Assembly: GCF_000003815.2 (NCBI RefSeq)
Contig: NC_049988.1
Span: forward strand, 2,164,785 to 2,226,784
Direction of reading: 5' to 3'
DNA: 62,000 nt
Source: Branchiostoma floridae
Lineage: Eukaryota; Chordata; Leptocardii; Amphioxiformes; Branchiostomatidae
A model generated the notes under the pieces. The model ran no database searches. It was not told the DNA's origin and saw only the letters and a program-made list of their open reading frames with translations. Position numbers and translations under genes: made by a program. Shown here one piece after another: positions 33,455 through 44,802 of this stretch (position 1 is the first letter of the stretch; each line of letters opens with the position of its first letter).

Positions 33455-34209
33455 CTAGAGTTGCACTAGTTCATGTCTTCGCCCAATTATATATTTTCTA
33501 TTGATATGAACTTTTGTAAGATTGTATTTAGTTCGATATATGAATGTTTGAATGTGGTCGTTATGGCCGTGTTTAGGGTATGTTCCGTCCCATTTTAATT
33601 GCGGACATCTAATTACTACTGGATGCTGTAATGTCCTATGTTTGCTTTTCAACGTGATTGTTGATCCTCGTGTCCTGGTCTCTGTGGTAGACGTTCCACG
33701 CGTGGACGGGGAACTGATGACGTTGGCGTGTATGTAGTTGTCCTCCATGTATCGGATAAAGCCCCGTAGGCTGGGTACCGGGCGATCAGGTCTTGGGTGA
33801 ATTGTCGGTCAACAAGGTTCCTGATGTTCATCCGCACCAATGCCACGGACAGGTTCCCTTATGATAAACCAGGCCATTATCATCCGAAGGCACCGTAACG
33901 GTTTTAGTTGCAGGTCCTGCCTGTACACCCTTGCCATGCCGAGGCTTTGGCAAAAGTTAAAGTAACAGCAGGAGACGGTTGCCTGTGGGAACTCCGTGTC
34001 TACAGCTGACATCAACGAGATCCCATAGTCTACAACGATCCGCTGCGGTCGGAGGCGATGCCCAGTGCGTTGTCTCACCGCGGCCTTCACGTGTTGGAAG
34101 ACTTGCCTTATAGGCCCCTACGGACTTGTCCGCCATCAGGCCAATGACGAGTGGTACAGTCCATGGATCGTGATTAACTGGCTTTAGGGGCTTGGACAAG
34201 TTTTAAATG
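33455..34209 (-). pseudogene. MULE-type transposase remnant
   Basis: Minus strand, in pieces with frameshifts: YMDGTFKTCPSP, then VPLVIGLMADKSVGAYKAS, then RLRPQRIVVDYGISLMSAVD, TEFPQATVSCCYFNFCQSLG, and LRMIMA. This is the MULE order: D-G-T-F, then PL-(V)-x-A/G-L-(M), then (P)-x-x-(I/V)-x-x-D-(F/Y)-E/G-x-A, then FP-x-A-x-x-x-(G/C)-C-(Y)-F-H/N-(F)-x-Q. The usual Glu after D-(F/Y) and the His of CxFH are replaced (G and N). Both changes and the frameshifts mean it is inactive. Confidence 0.8.
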
Positions 34210-35074
34210 TGCCATCCATGTAGATCCGATGTTATTGATTGTTCTTCCTCCCCATCTTGTCCCATGTGCTCTCCCAGTAGTTGTATGCGGATACTGCCTT
34301 TATTCCTTTGTCGATGTTTGTGTCCCCTTTTCCGTGGAAGACGATGGCATAGGCTGCATTTCCCCGTCCCCGCGCCCTTCCGATTTTCTGTAAAGTACAT
34401 GGATAACGATGTATATGAAATATCGTTTAACCCTCAGAACATATACCTTAACCATTGTTAGCTTCAGCTTGTCTAGGAGAAGCTTCTTGGTGGTCACTTC
34501 TTGGACCTCCTTTGTTGCTGTCGCTGTCAGCGCCATGAAGGGGACATCTTTCAGTACAGATCTCCTGTCGCCGATGTTGAAGGAGGATGTTCTGAATTTT
34601 TCTCCCCCGTTGTGGATAATTGTAACTGTTGTTATTGCAAATATGTGGAAATAGACTCGTTCTTGTAGTACTGGTACTTGTAGATGTTCGGAAAAAAAGA
34701 GTTTGTACTAGATTGAATAGGTTCTTGTTTTTGAAGTCACATTAATGGATATGCATTGCTAAATACAAAGAATACATTTCGATATGTATAGTGCACATCG
34801 TGTAAGGTATGTCAACTATAGTGGACATTCATTATGGTGGAAACGCTTTCTAGGTCTGTACATTTAATAGATACAAGTCATAAAGTCATATCAATTTCAT
34901 TCCTTAAACTTTAGTATTTTGTCCAGTTGCAAGTCGTATACATACTATAATAGATAATAACTGTCAACATATACTTACCACTCTAGTATACAGTGGGCTT
35001 CATCCACCGCTAACAAAGCAATTGGTAAAGTTGATGCCTGGCAGAACTCGGATCACGTTCCGGGGCCATAAAGA
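34209..35074 (-). pseudogene. RecQ-like DEAH helicase remnant in three exons
   Basis: Minus strand. Exon 35074-34979 carries LPIALLAVDEAHCILEW, which is the motif II DEAH box. Exon about 34640-34447 carries EKFRTSSFNIGDRRSVLKDV, then PFMALTATATKEV, which is motif III. Exon 34387-34209 carries KIGRARGRGNAAYAIVFHGK, a motif VI-like segment, and ends at TAA. Splice sites are visible, yet motifs IV and V are absent between the last two exons. The first exon needs a frame change after an upstream TGA. RecQ-like genes of this sort are often carried by mobile elements in invertebrates, and the MULE piece follows immediately. Confidence 0.75.
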
Positions 35075-35235
35075 CTGAAAGAAAGAATAGAGAAACAGCA
35101 TATCAGAAAAGAGCAAGTTGTTGTTACGGGTAATATCATGAATATTCGGACTATAACCGCTAATCTATTAGAAAAACAAGACGTTCTACACAAAGTATCA
35201 CTTTACCAATCTTAGGTTGACAAGGTGCTTTTTTT

Positions 35236-36209
35236 CTAATGTATGGGAATGATTACCAGTGGTAATTGCATCCTTTTACTGCAACGGAGTATGCACAGCC
35301 CGACGTGTCCCTCATTTTGAAGAAACGAACGTTTGCCGGTTCGTCGCACTTTGAGCCCAGTGCGTTGAGAGTGTCCACTAGGAGTGACAGTTGTCTTTAA
35401 GTTGCTGGTCTTGCCGATCTGCGGGGCACATCTGAAAATTGCAGGGGGTCGGTACAATGGCCGACCGCTCCGATGATGACGTCTCATGGATGTACAGCAA
35501 GATCGTCATCATCTCGACCGTCGATATGTCCGGCTGTGTTGCTTTAGCAATGATGATCGATAGTTGGTTTTCAGCTACTCATAAGGCAGCTTCTTACTCC
35601 CAGATAAAATTAGAAGTCTTGTACCTTTCCTGCAATGCCTAAAACCTTTGAAAAATGAAGAATGCTGCCTAAATCTGCTTGGACACAACGAATGCCTAGG
35701 TCGTAGACTTTCCATGGAAGCGGATAGGCAAAGAACGTATTTATTTCTTCATGCTTCCACGTTCAAAATTCTTTCATGACCCGCATTGTATTAGCAAACA
35801 GATAGGGTACTGTTATTTCATCACATTTGATGACTATATGGTAAGTATTCCATGCTCGGCCCAATAAATGAATACTTACATAGTAGTTTGTACTTCTTCT
35901 ACCTGACATTTTAGCATAGAAACCCCGCCGTGTACTTTTTTGCAGCTAGGATTATTGTTCCTTTTTAAGATCAACACTGACAATGGAACCCCATACCTCA
36001 AGTTCACAAGGAACGGTTTGCCGATGTGAGGCGAAGAGGTCCACATAAAACCATGTCCTCTTCGGCAGCGCATCATGACAATCCCCGTGTGGCCCCGCAG
36101 GAGGAGGGACCGCACCTTCTGTTGTTCGCGGCACTGATTGGCGTGCTCGTGCAGGTTTAGTATCGGGTATCGGATGGAGTTCTCCGCTGTAATGAAAAGT
36201 TTCTGACAA
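35236..36209 (-). pseudogene. minus-strand remnant continuing the recombinase/helicase debris
   Basis: Several overlapping open frames (35236-35487, 35876-36115, 35952-36209) lie between the tyrosine-recombinase and RecQ-like pieces. No catalytic motif such as a GHSFRRGG-type HxxR could be identified. Function and frame are uncertain. Confidence 0.3.
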
Positions 36210-36890
36210 ATGCAGCCTTTGTGTTCTTATTGAGTTTAACCATGTTACGAAAAGCCATGACCGGGCACAATGGCGAGTCAGGCATCCGAATTACTGGCAC
36301 GTACAACAAACGTTCTGCCGACTGTAATCTTCTTTGACATCTGTATTCGTACAAGTAATACCTCTTTATGAACAACAAAATCATCCATAATGACCCTTCC
36401 CTAGAAAATTTGACATGCGTTGAAATGTAAAGAAACTTAATAAAATAATAGTCCATATTGTCGCATGCAACGGAAATGAAACGACCAATTCTTCATAGAT
36501 CTTCAACAATACTGCCAGGGTGAAAGGTAACTTTTGTCTAGGTGTATGCTGCATTTGCTTCCTCAGTCCTCTTTGTAGAAATCCCAGGTCCATCGACTCG
36601 AAGGCAGAAATGCCCAACAGGGTGTGCAGAGTCTTAATGCCGCTGATGTAATTCCTAATGGCCGCAGGTGCTCGGAAAGAACGACTCAGGAACTGAGAAA
36701 ATGTCTCGAGTGTGTCCACTGTTGCTGGGTGCTGGGAACGGAGTTACATTATAGAACGTGCAGAACAGCAGGTATGTCCTCAAGTGTGTCCGTAAGTTCG
36801 ACCAAGTCCCTTCAGCAAAGGCAGCAAATTTTGTCCGACGTGCCAGTTCTCTCAAGTTGAGTAGATCTGTCTTCACTGTAAAAAAACAAC
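36200..36890 (-). pseudogene. tyrosine-recombinase (Crypton/DIRS-like) remnant
   Basis: Minus strand. KFAAFAEGTWSNLRTHLRTY with LLFCTFYNVTPFPAPS is followed, after a one-base shift near 36715, by LETFSQFLSRSFRAPAAIRN, YISGIKTLHTLLGI, then ILLSFFTFQRMSNFLG. Another shift leads to SAERLLYVPVIRMPDSPLCP and VMAFRNMV. This is the SAM-like core-binding domain and the beginning of the catalytic domain of eukaryotic tyrosine recombinases (R in F-x-R-x-S-(N/E)). The later H-x-x-R and Tyr are not recognisable. Confidence 0.72.
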
Positions 36891-37400
36891 AAAAAACAAC
36901 CAATGTCAGTAATATTAACAGAATGGGCACTCCAGGGAGAAATCTTCCTGAAATACCGGTAAATGAAGGCATTGAGTCACTGGCCTCAGAGCTAGTGAGA
37001 ACAACAGAAGAGAGACAGTGATCACAAGCAGCTGCTTGATCTACAGAAGAAGCTGTCGACAGGGGAACTGCAATGAAGATTCAAAAGAAATCATAGACGA
37101 CAAACATCAGGGAACTGTACAAGAAAGAAAGGGCTCTTGCAGAGAAAGGCAACAAGAGAGCGAAGATAGGAAGTCAGAGGGATGCTGCATTGGCAGTGGC
37201 AGCGAAAGAACTGAAAATCAATGCTCAAAAGTCTTACTATAGAAGAAATGAGTGAGCAACTCCGGACAAATTCAGTGGAATTGGAAGTTAAGTACAGAGA
37301 TCAAGTCAAGGAGCTTGAATCATTGCGGGATCAGTTGCATGCAGCACTTGAAGGGATGAAAGAGGATGTGTTTTCAGGAACCATAGACGACACTATACAT
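36865..37400 (+). pseudogene. plus-strand coiled-coil coding remnant
   Basis: Frames read DHKQLLDLQKKLSTGELQ, then RELYKKERALAEKGNKRAKI, then SLTIEEMSEQLRTNSVELEV and KYRDQVKELESLRDQLHAAL, with stops and frame changes between. Heptad-like Leu/Glu/Lys patterns point to a coiled coil, probably from a mobile-element accessory protein. It runs directly into the minisatellite. Confidence 0.4.
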
Positions 37401-37403
37401 TAT

Positions 37404-37950
37404 TTTTTGTTCTTCCACTTTCCAAGGACAGTTCATGTGTTGCAATACTGAGAATTTGTTATGTTCTATGTTCTTCCACTTCTCAAGGACAGTTCATGTG
37501 TTGCAATACTGAGGACTGACAGTTTGTTATGTTCTATGTTCTTCCACTTCCCAAGGACAGTTCATGTGTTGCAATACTGAGAATTTGTTATGTTCTATGT
37601 TCTTCCACTTTTCAAGGACAGTTCATGTGTTGCAATACTGAGAATTTGTTATGTTCTATGTCCTTCCACTTCTCAAGGACAGTTCATGTGTTGCAATACT
37701 GAGGACTGACAGTTTGTTATGTTCTATGTTCTTCCACTTCCCAAGGACAGTTCATGTGTTGCAATACTGAGAATTTGTTATGTTCTATGTTCTTCCACTT
37801 CCCAAGGACAGTTCATGTGTTGCAATACTGAGAATTTGTTATGTTCTATGTTCTTCCACTTCCCAAGGACAGTTCATGTGTTGCAATACTGAGGACTGAG
37901 AATTTGTTATGATTATTTTTTGTTCTTCCACTTCTCAAGGACAGTCCACC
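37404..37950. repeat. 61/68-bp minisatellite, nine copies
   Basis: Copies of TTCTTCCACTTCCCAAGGAC start at 37410, 37471, 37539, 37600, 37661, 37729, 37790, 37851 and 37923. Spacings are 61, 68, 61, 61, 68, 61, 61 and 72. The longer copies carry an extra GAGGACTG. This gives a higher-order 61-68-61 pattern. Confidence 0.95.
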
Positions 37951-37959
37951 TGTTGCCAA

Positions 37960-39510
37960 CTGAGTGAATTTTAATTGGAAATCATAGATCTTCTTTATTT
38001 GTAATTGCAATGACTGCTAGGACATTTGAATGTGGATCCATGGAATGTACTTCTTTGTGCCTTAGATCTATGAGATAAGGAAATTGTGCAGATGTGTTGT
38101 ACACAAACAATTGTCAAAACCTTTCAAAATGTGATGTGTAGCTGCAATCTGTATGTCATCTTTGATATAATATTAGGTTCATACAACAGAGAATATCCAA
38201 ATCTGGCAATAGTAGGATAATTGTGTAATTAAGGCAAAAAAGCATTTAACTTTAAGTGAAAGGAAATAATGCAGTAAAACATGTATGACATGTCACACTA
38301 TCAATATGTAACTTCCATAGGTAGGTAGGGGACTCAGATGGTTACATTACTGGGAAGGTTGGATGGTAAATATAATGTTGAGTACTTTATGAACAACAAA
38401 GAAGTTTGGAGTGCAGCAGGCGCTACCTACGGGGTTCAAGTACTTGCCATTTTGTTCACATGATTTTTCTAGACTAGAGTGATGTACCTTAGGGAGCTCT
38501 GATCACAAGGGATCTGTATCTATTGCAATCCTTGGTGATAGAGGCCCGGGGAAGCCCTACTTTGTAGCATCAATGTTCTAGAAAGGTTGTAGAGTACCAT
38601 TTCAGTGTTATTTTTAAGTTAGTTTACGTAATTAGCCGAGATTTCTTCACTTCAAAACTTTGAGCATCACTTGGTGCCCCCCTCCCACCCATCGCCATCT
38701 TGGAAGGGATCGATCTTCTCGAACCGTTTCCCGCCCAGTCTTCTACTGGCCATGCCTTGTTTCATGGACTGAACAGTACCTCAAAAGGTCTACAAGCATC
38801 GACCCTCAGCTAAAGGTTGTCCTGGAAGTTTTTCCTTTTTTTGTGCTACAAAGTGGCCTCAAACATCGACCTTCACCCAAGGTAAGCTGTTGGCAGCAGG
38901 GCAGCGGACCAGGTTAGTGGAGAGAGAGTGACTGCGTGATCAGGAAGTCCTTGAGCAAATCAAAATTATGACTGCATGGGTTCTTTGTTTTTTCTAATGC
39001 AATGTAAAATCGCCTGTGAAATTTAATGGGAATCGTTCATTATTTGCTTCCAGACAATGTGTAGACAACCCCAAATCAAGCAAAAACATGTGCTACTAGT
39101 CGGGGAGGACATTGCAGCAAGGAATCAAACAGTTTCCTGAAAATATGCCATATATCTTTTGTTATAACCTGATTTCTATAGCATGCCTGGAAATTCTGAT
39201 TTTATGTTGACATGAGTTCATTTGTGTCATGTACAAGTTGCTTTATCGTTTGCTTAGGTCTACTTTCACAGCAACTTGTGTTGAATGCGCTATTCTGTCG
39301 CTTAATTTGCTGCGTAGAATGCAGCTAATTTTCAGATGAGAAGCAAGACCCCAGACACCCATTTATCATCAGTATCTGCAATTATCCATATTCGTTGTGT
39401 TGTGGTAGGTTATGTATTTACATGTCGCAAAACAAATGTGTAGCTGAAGCCAGATGCATGGTCTAACAAATCAACAGTGTGTTTACAGTATACTTTTATG
39501 ATTTATTTTG
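37960..39510. other. no recognised gene
   Basis: AT-rich. The open frame 38660-38917 lacks motifs. Nothing else is evident until the coding remnant at 39.5 kb. Confidence 0.45.
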
Positions 39511-39511
39511 C

Positions 39512-40035
39512 AGTTCACAGGATGGAGCGACAGATCTACTGGGGGGAGGCATACTCATCTATCGGAGACCCCTCAGGGGCCTTAAGCATCATTATAGATG
39601 GAATGGGCCAAAAACAAAACAAGCTGTAAGACAAGATGGCGGTGAATGGAAAACTCCAGAGGAGGTTGAGCAGAGACTCGGTGAGTGTGCAACTGATTTA
39701 AAGAAGAAAGAGAAGATCCTTGCACAACTCAGATTTCACAAAATTGTTCTGGAGGACCCTCTCCCAACAGACAAAAGATACTTGGTTCAACAGCAGATGA
39801 CTGGGAATGGGACGGTGAAAAAGTTTTCAACGTCAGAACTAAAAGAAAACTTGCTTGAGCTGATAGACACTTTAATATGATGCAATAACAACTATGAGGA
39901 GGATGAAGATGAGGACTCAGATCAGGAAGTTGAACAGGGTACAAAGTACATGGCTGTGGACAGAATACTAGAACTGATACAAGCAGAAGAAGCCAAGCTG
40001 AAGAAGAAGCGAGAAAGCAGAGAGAGACATTAGGA
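39512..40035 (+). CDS. C-terminal piece of a mobile-element-derived protein
   Basis: After an acceptor (TTTTGCAG at 39505-39512) the frame reads YRRPLRGLKHHYRWNGPKTK, KTPEEVEQRLGECATDLKKK, EKILAQLRFHKIVLEDPLPT, and TSELKENLLELIDTLI. A TGA follows. Another frame then reads NYEEDEDEDSDQEVEQGTKY and RILELIQAEEAKLKKKRESR. A charged helix with L-x-x-Q-L-x-(F)-(R/H)-K-x-V-L and a downstream F-S-x-x-(E)-L-x-x-N-L resembles the tail of uncharacterised invertebrate transposon proteins. The acidic/basic tail probably belongs to it after a frameshift. The exact family is not recognised. Confidence 0.45.
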
Positions 40036-40319
40036 ATTTGTTAATATTTGATATGATATTCAGAAATGTATTGGTATTCATGTATATATTCAAGTAATGA
40101 CTTGTACACATTATATAACTACTATGCAAAAAAGAAACGAAGTTTATTATTTATTAAGTGGATAAAAAAAAGTAAAACAAACTAATCTTGAAGTAATTAA
40201 ATGAAAAACAGTTGAAAACATAGTACCAGTGCATTCTTTTCTCAAAGCCATGAATTGATTAAATTATCATTATATGCATTATTGGGCTAATTAATACATC
40301 GAACATTTTTCGTTTCACA

Positions 40320-40960
40320 ACTTCTTTTTAGTTTCAGTTTATTTATTTATCCAGGAAAATACATCGCCTATTGGCGTTTTTCAATACCTCCTGGGGGGCC
40401 GGGAAACCCCAACATAAAATAACACAAAATCACAACAACTGAATCAAAATTGAAATCAAAGGTCAAACTTAAATAACTAAACGTCAGGTGTCAACTATTT
40501 ACAATACAAATAACTCAGGATAACTTAATATAATAATGGTAGTAATAATAACAATAATAACACATTCAGGCAGTAGAAGTATGGCGATCGTACCCCATGA
40601 TCACGCGACCAGCTCTAGTTTGGAGTTTCTGTAGTTTATTCAGACTTCCTTTACCCCCTTGATCCCAGACAGTGCTGCAATACTGTATGTGTGGGAGAAA
40701 TAGGGCTTTGTAAATTGTGAGCAGCGCCTCTCTATCCAGGTAGTGTTTAAGGTACTTCATTATTCCGATTATTTGAGCTAGCTTCTTGTTAAGATGATCA
40801 CAGTGATCATGCCACTTTAACATGTTGTCAATAATGACTCCAAGATACTTGAATTTATCAACTTGGTCAAGAGTAGTGCCAGCTAAAGTAATATCTAATT
40901 CAGTGTTAATGTCGTTTGCTCTTGACGAACGCACTAACATCGTTTATTCTTCTGCAGACG
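40320..40960 (-). pseudogene. LINE 3' end: reverse-transcriptase C-terminal region plus 3' UTR
   Basis: Minus strand 40940-40566 encodes DQVDKFKYLGVIIDNMLKWH, LAQIIGIMKYLKHYLDREAL, LTIYKALFLPHIQYCSTVWD and LNKLQKLQTRAGRVIMG. These are the F-K-Y-L-G-V-x-I-D and L-P-H-x-x-Y-C-x-x-V-W motifs located after the RT fingers/palm in Jockey/CR1-type LINEs. A 3' untranslated stretch (GGGGGGCCGGGAAACCCC) follows to about 40320. The catalytic Y-x-D-D region is absent, so the copy is 5'-truncated. Confidence 0.82.
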
Positions 40961-43400
40961 TTTCGGTGACTGTCTATTATTTATTATTTGGCTAATTAAT
41001 ATGCAAATTAATCACATTATACATTTTTTTTATTTCTCATTTGTCACCTATGCTGTGTCAGCTGCCAATTGTATATACTTTTTCTTTAGAATGTGTCTTC
41101 TGTAAGTTATGAAAGCTGCAGTGATTAGAATACTGAAATTTATTTACATTATTTACCTTATTAGTATGCAAAACACTAATCATACTAATTAGAATACATG
41201 AGATCATCTATTTGTTAGCTATATTGTGACAGCTGCCAGTTCCATTACTCTGTTAAGAGATGGACATAAAGAAAGTGTATATGTAGATGATGTCTATCCA
41301 AGTTAAAGGTTTAGTCTGATTAACATGCAAATCAGTCATTACATAAGAATTTAATTGCAACTGGTGCTCTTTCAGGACTTATATTGTCGACAACTAATAT
41401 CTCCAGCTTTGTATCTTAGGGATTTTTGGAACATAGAGGCAATGTTGAATGTCTTTGAGTGAAAATTTGAAAATAAATGACGATTTTTCGACCTTAATAA
41501 AATAGTTTTAAGTAGAAGTTGAAAAATCCCTAAGACAGAAAGTTTGACCTTGATATTATTACCTATATGATATAAAAGATTTGGATTTTCAGTCATATTT
41601 AGGACCAATCTAAATGTGGTATTTTTTTTTGTCCACCAAACAGCCTTTCTAAGTCAACCAACTAGACATATTTCAGAAAACATTGAGACAAAACTGTGCA
41701 GCACACGTACACGGTAAGATTTTATGTATACACATTGCCAGTTTTTATTTAATATCGACGAGGCACATGCGAGGGGTTGCTTTTCTAACTACCATGATCT
41801 GTTGGAAGATGTTCCAGTTACTGTCAGGTTCCCCGGAGCGCGCGCGGGGAGCCCCGGTAACTCGATACCCTACGTTCGAATGGAAAATTTGGGGCCAAAT
41901 TTGACCATCGTGATTCTCTGACACCCTAACAGGTTTCACTTAACAAAACCAATGCAACATGTCCGATCACGAGCTAAAGCTCAACCTATTGGAATCAGGA
42001 GAAAATCTGAACATCTCTTTCAATCCGATGACGAAGATTTTCACATCCATCCAGCAATTCAGAGAAACTCAATCCACAACCGGGACACAAGTATTCAACA
42101 ATTTCTCGGTCCAAGCGATCTGTGGTGAGCCTGAAGCAGTTCCCCACCATCACTCCGCCTCATACCCCAGTGCGTCCATGAACATTTCCAGTCCACAAAT
42201 TGCCGAGACTGCTTCAACCATCCTGATTTCATTCCCATTGTGCCGTCGTACCTCATCTAGTGTTTCATCTGCCTCCGGGTACTTCCAGTGCCATAACAAG
42301 TCCACGCAGTAGTACACGCACCAAAGATGTGGAATATGAATCATCACACTGGAAATTTCCCTGTCCCAACATAACAAAAACCAGCCCAGATGAACACTCT
42401 ATATAGAACTATCACCCATGAACAATTTATCATTCACTTTTGTCAATACTGATAAACAGCACAAAAACTACCGATAATTGACTTGCAAATATATTCCCCA
42501 CCTTCTGTAGAATTATCTGTAGAACAGGCATTTTCTATTGATCTACTATCTGCACAATAGTGTTCTTAGTTTCATGGTCGACACTACCACTTCAAACATA
42601 TTATCTGTTATCTTCACAATGATGTTCAGGTTTAATAGTCAACACTGTTATTGTAAACATATCATCTCAAATTGTGTATGTTATAACTTTAACGTTCCAA
42701 GATGTTATATCATGTTAGCGTCCAAGAAACACAGCAAAGTAGTTACCTTACGTTACCTATCTTGCATGTAACAAGAAGGATCGTGAGTTATTTTGAGCAC
42801 CAAATATGTAGTATTATATTTTTTGTTAAAAGTTTTCCACGATTTCAGGTTATTACCAGTTTTAGGAGGGAAAGACAGAACAAGGTGAATCACCCCACTA
42901 CCTGTATATAGAATGTTATCGTATAGTATATAGTAGTATAGAGGTGGAATCATGGTCACGTGTTCCCACCCTTGCTCGAACATCAGCCATTGTGATTGCT
43001 CTGTTGTCCTCAATTAAACTCCATTAGAATCTGGTGTAATCATGTGTCTGAGTCGACCCTCAGCGGTTTATTGGTTCCAATAATGATGCAAAGATATATT
43101 TTCCATCCCTAAACTCCCTAAGAGTAGTCACTGATACATTAAAAAAATCCAAGTATAAAGTCCACTGTGTTATATGAAACTTTCTCAAAAGCAACACTCA
43201 CTGAAATGTCAACAACATTGATATATTTTATAGCCATCTTGTGAGTACAACACAACAAAGTTAACTTGAATCTCTTACTTTAACAAGATCAATTTGCTTA
43301 TCCATTATTTCATTATGAAAATTTACCAATAAACATTACCCCCAAAACAAAAGACTTTGACTAAAGTTTTTTAGTTAATCTTCACCACTCCATTGTCATT
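40961..43400. other. gene-poor stretch
   Basis: AT-rich, with repeated GCTAATTAATATGCAAATTAATC-like phrases between 40980 and 41340. A GC-rich patch with CGCGCGCGGGG lies at 41835. Open frames at 41959-42312 and 42150-42377 overlap on opposite strands and show no motif. Confidence 0.4.
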
Positions 43401-43438
43401 GTCAGGTAGGAGCTGCAATTGTTAAGGAAGGCAAGGAG

Positions 43439-44530
43439 ATGGCAGCTACCTCAGTCCTGGGCCAAACTAGCTGTGAGGACCTGAAGTCATTCAACCTCGC
43501 GGATGTGAACAAGGAGCTTGAAGATCGTGCTCCATTCATGTCGGAATGTTTCCGAGCCTCATGTGGCTACAAAACGACAGGATATGCTGATGTAGCTGTT
43601 ACTACGGCAGCAAGTATATGCCTGCGCGTGTCGTGCCCCACTCTGTCTGCATTGCAGTACAGGAACAGTTTTGTGCTATTGCATGCAGGAGCAAAGAAGA
43701 GGGCCTTCCATAGATTGAACAGACAACAAATGTGTATGTCACACAAAAGCACAATTTCGAAGCAACGAGAAGCAGGAGAGTTGCATGACAGCACTGTATT
43801 GAAGTGGAGAACAGACATTGAACACTACTTCATGGCACAGCGAGTCCTTGACACTATCAGAGAGGTAACTGCCGAGGAGGAAAGGTTGGCAGAAAAGGCC
43901 ATGCTGGACAAGTCAGGAGACACCTCCAGTACACTCAGTTTTGCCGACTTGTCAGCGTGTTGGTTTAGTGTCAAGGCAGTCAGCTCTGACTTTGAAGACC
44001 AGGAGCTGGGTGTGAGTATTCTGCAAGAGGAAGAAATCAACGCTGACATGCAAGATGTGGACCTTGGTGCGGGGGTCCTGCCGGAGGATAAGACAAATGA
44101 GAGGAGAAAGCCACTTTCAGAACTCGCACCTGGATTCCCAGAAGGTGCGTATAGCATTGCCAACCTAGCAATCCAGGATAGTGCGTCCACTGAATCGCCA
44201 CACCTGCCATACTCGACAGCAACTATTCTAAAGGCCATTTCTGCAATCGCGCAATACTTCCCACAATGGTTCCAGTTGTGTTTTGACAACGTCGACCTCA
44301 ATGTAACTCCAAAACACCAGGGTCGGGACAACACGACCACGTCGTACCACTGGGTACATCAGTATGCAGCCAAGGACAGGGTTAGGACAGACCTACCAAA
44401 TGATGCCCCCCCAAAAGCCATGAAAGACTTTGACCTAACAGATGTGTTGCGGACAGAAGAACAGCAGTTGCTTAGAAAGGACTTTAAAAGTGGTTGCAAC
44501 ATGCACTGTCACAAGCCCCTTCTTACTTAG
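43439..44530 (+). CDS. DUF6589-like mobile-element protein, 363-aa ORF (truncated)
   Basis: The longest open frame of the window. N-terminal residues 1-170 are helical, with a PTLSALQYRNSFVLLHAGAK segment and QMCMSHKSTISKQREAGELH. This resembles the part of DUF6589-type proteins in which transposon-borne proteins carry C-x-S-x-x-T. Residues about 270-315 read FPQWFQLCFDNVDLNVTPKH and QGRDNTTTSYHWVHQYAAKD, matching the conserved (D)-N-(V/L)-D-(L)...H-Q-x-(K/R)-D-x-x-x-x-x-(Y/L)-H-(W/x)-x-x-x-x-A-x-K-(D/N)-R-V motif. It starts after CAG|GTAGGAGCTGC...GAGATG. It ends at TAG before the remaining C-terminal domain, so it is probably a 3'-truncated copy or one exon. Plus strand; the mirror ORF on the minus strand is a shadow. 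Confidence 0.65.
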   Translation: MAATSVLGQTSCEDLKSFNLADVNKELEDRAPFMSECFRASCGYKTTGYADVAVTTAASICLRVSCPTLSALQYRNSFVLLHAGAKKRAFHRLNRQQMCMSHKSTISKQREAGELHDSTVLKWRTDIEHYFMAQRVLDTIREVTAEEERLAEKAMLDKSGDTSSTLSFADLSACWFSVKAVSSDFEDQELGVSILQEEEINADMQDVDLGAGVLPEDKTNERRKPLSELAPGFPEGAYSIANLAIQDSASTESPHLPYSTATILKAISAIAQYFPQWFQLCFDNVDLNVTPKHQGRDNTTTSYHWVHQYAAKDRVRTDLPNDAPPKAMKDFDLTDVLRTEEQQLLRKDFKSGCNMHCHKPLLT

Positions 44531-44802
44531 TGTTACAGCTTTGTTCCACAGAACATCTGGTCACCACCGAGCCTGTGTACCAGGACCCACATGAACCACG
44601 GTACAAAAGTTCACAAGATCGTCAATGAGAGGGTGCAGGAAGGTTCGATTCAATGCTGCACACCAAATGGAGAAAAGTGAGAAAAAAAAAAAACTTTGCT
44701 TTTATACTAATCTGACTTTTTGGACAAATCATACAATGTAACTAATATAGTATGTAAGATACGACGTTTCAAATTAACCTCGCAAAACGTAATTTCCTTT
44801 AG

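Noticed and set aside
43567-44340. Minus-strand ORFs of 83 and 171 codons opposite the DUF6589-like frame
   Set aside because: Shadows of the plus-strand coding sequence; no motif of their own.
44560-44660. GGTTCGATTC phrase suggesting a tRNA T-arm
   Set aside because: No matching D-arm, anticodon stem or acceptor stem could be found around it.
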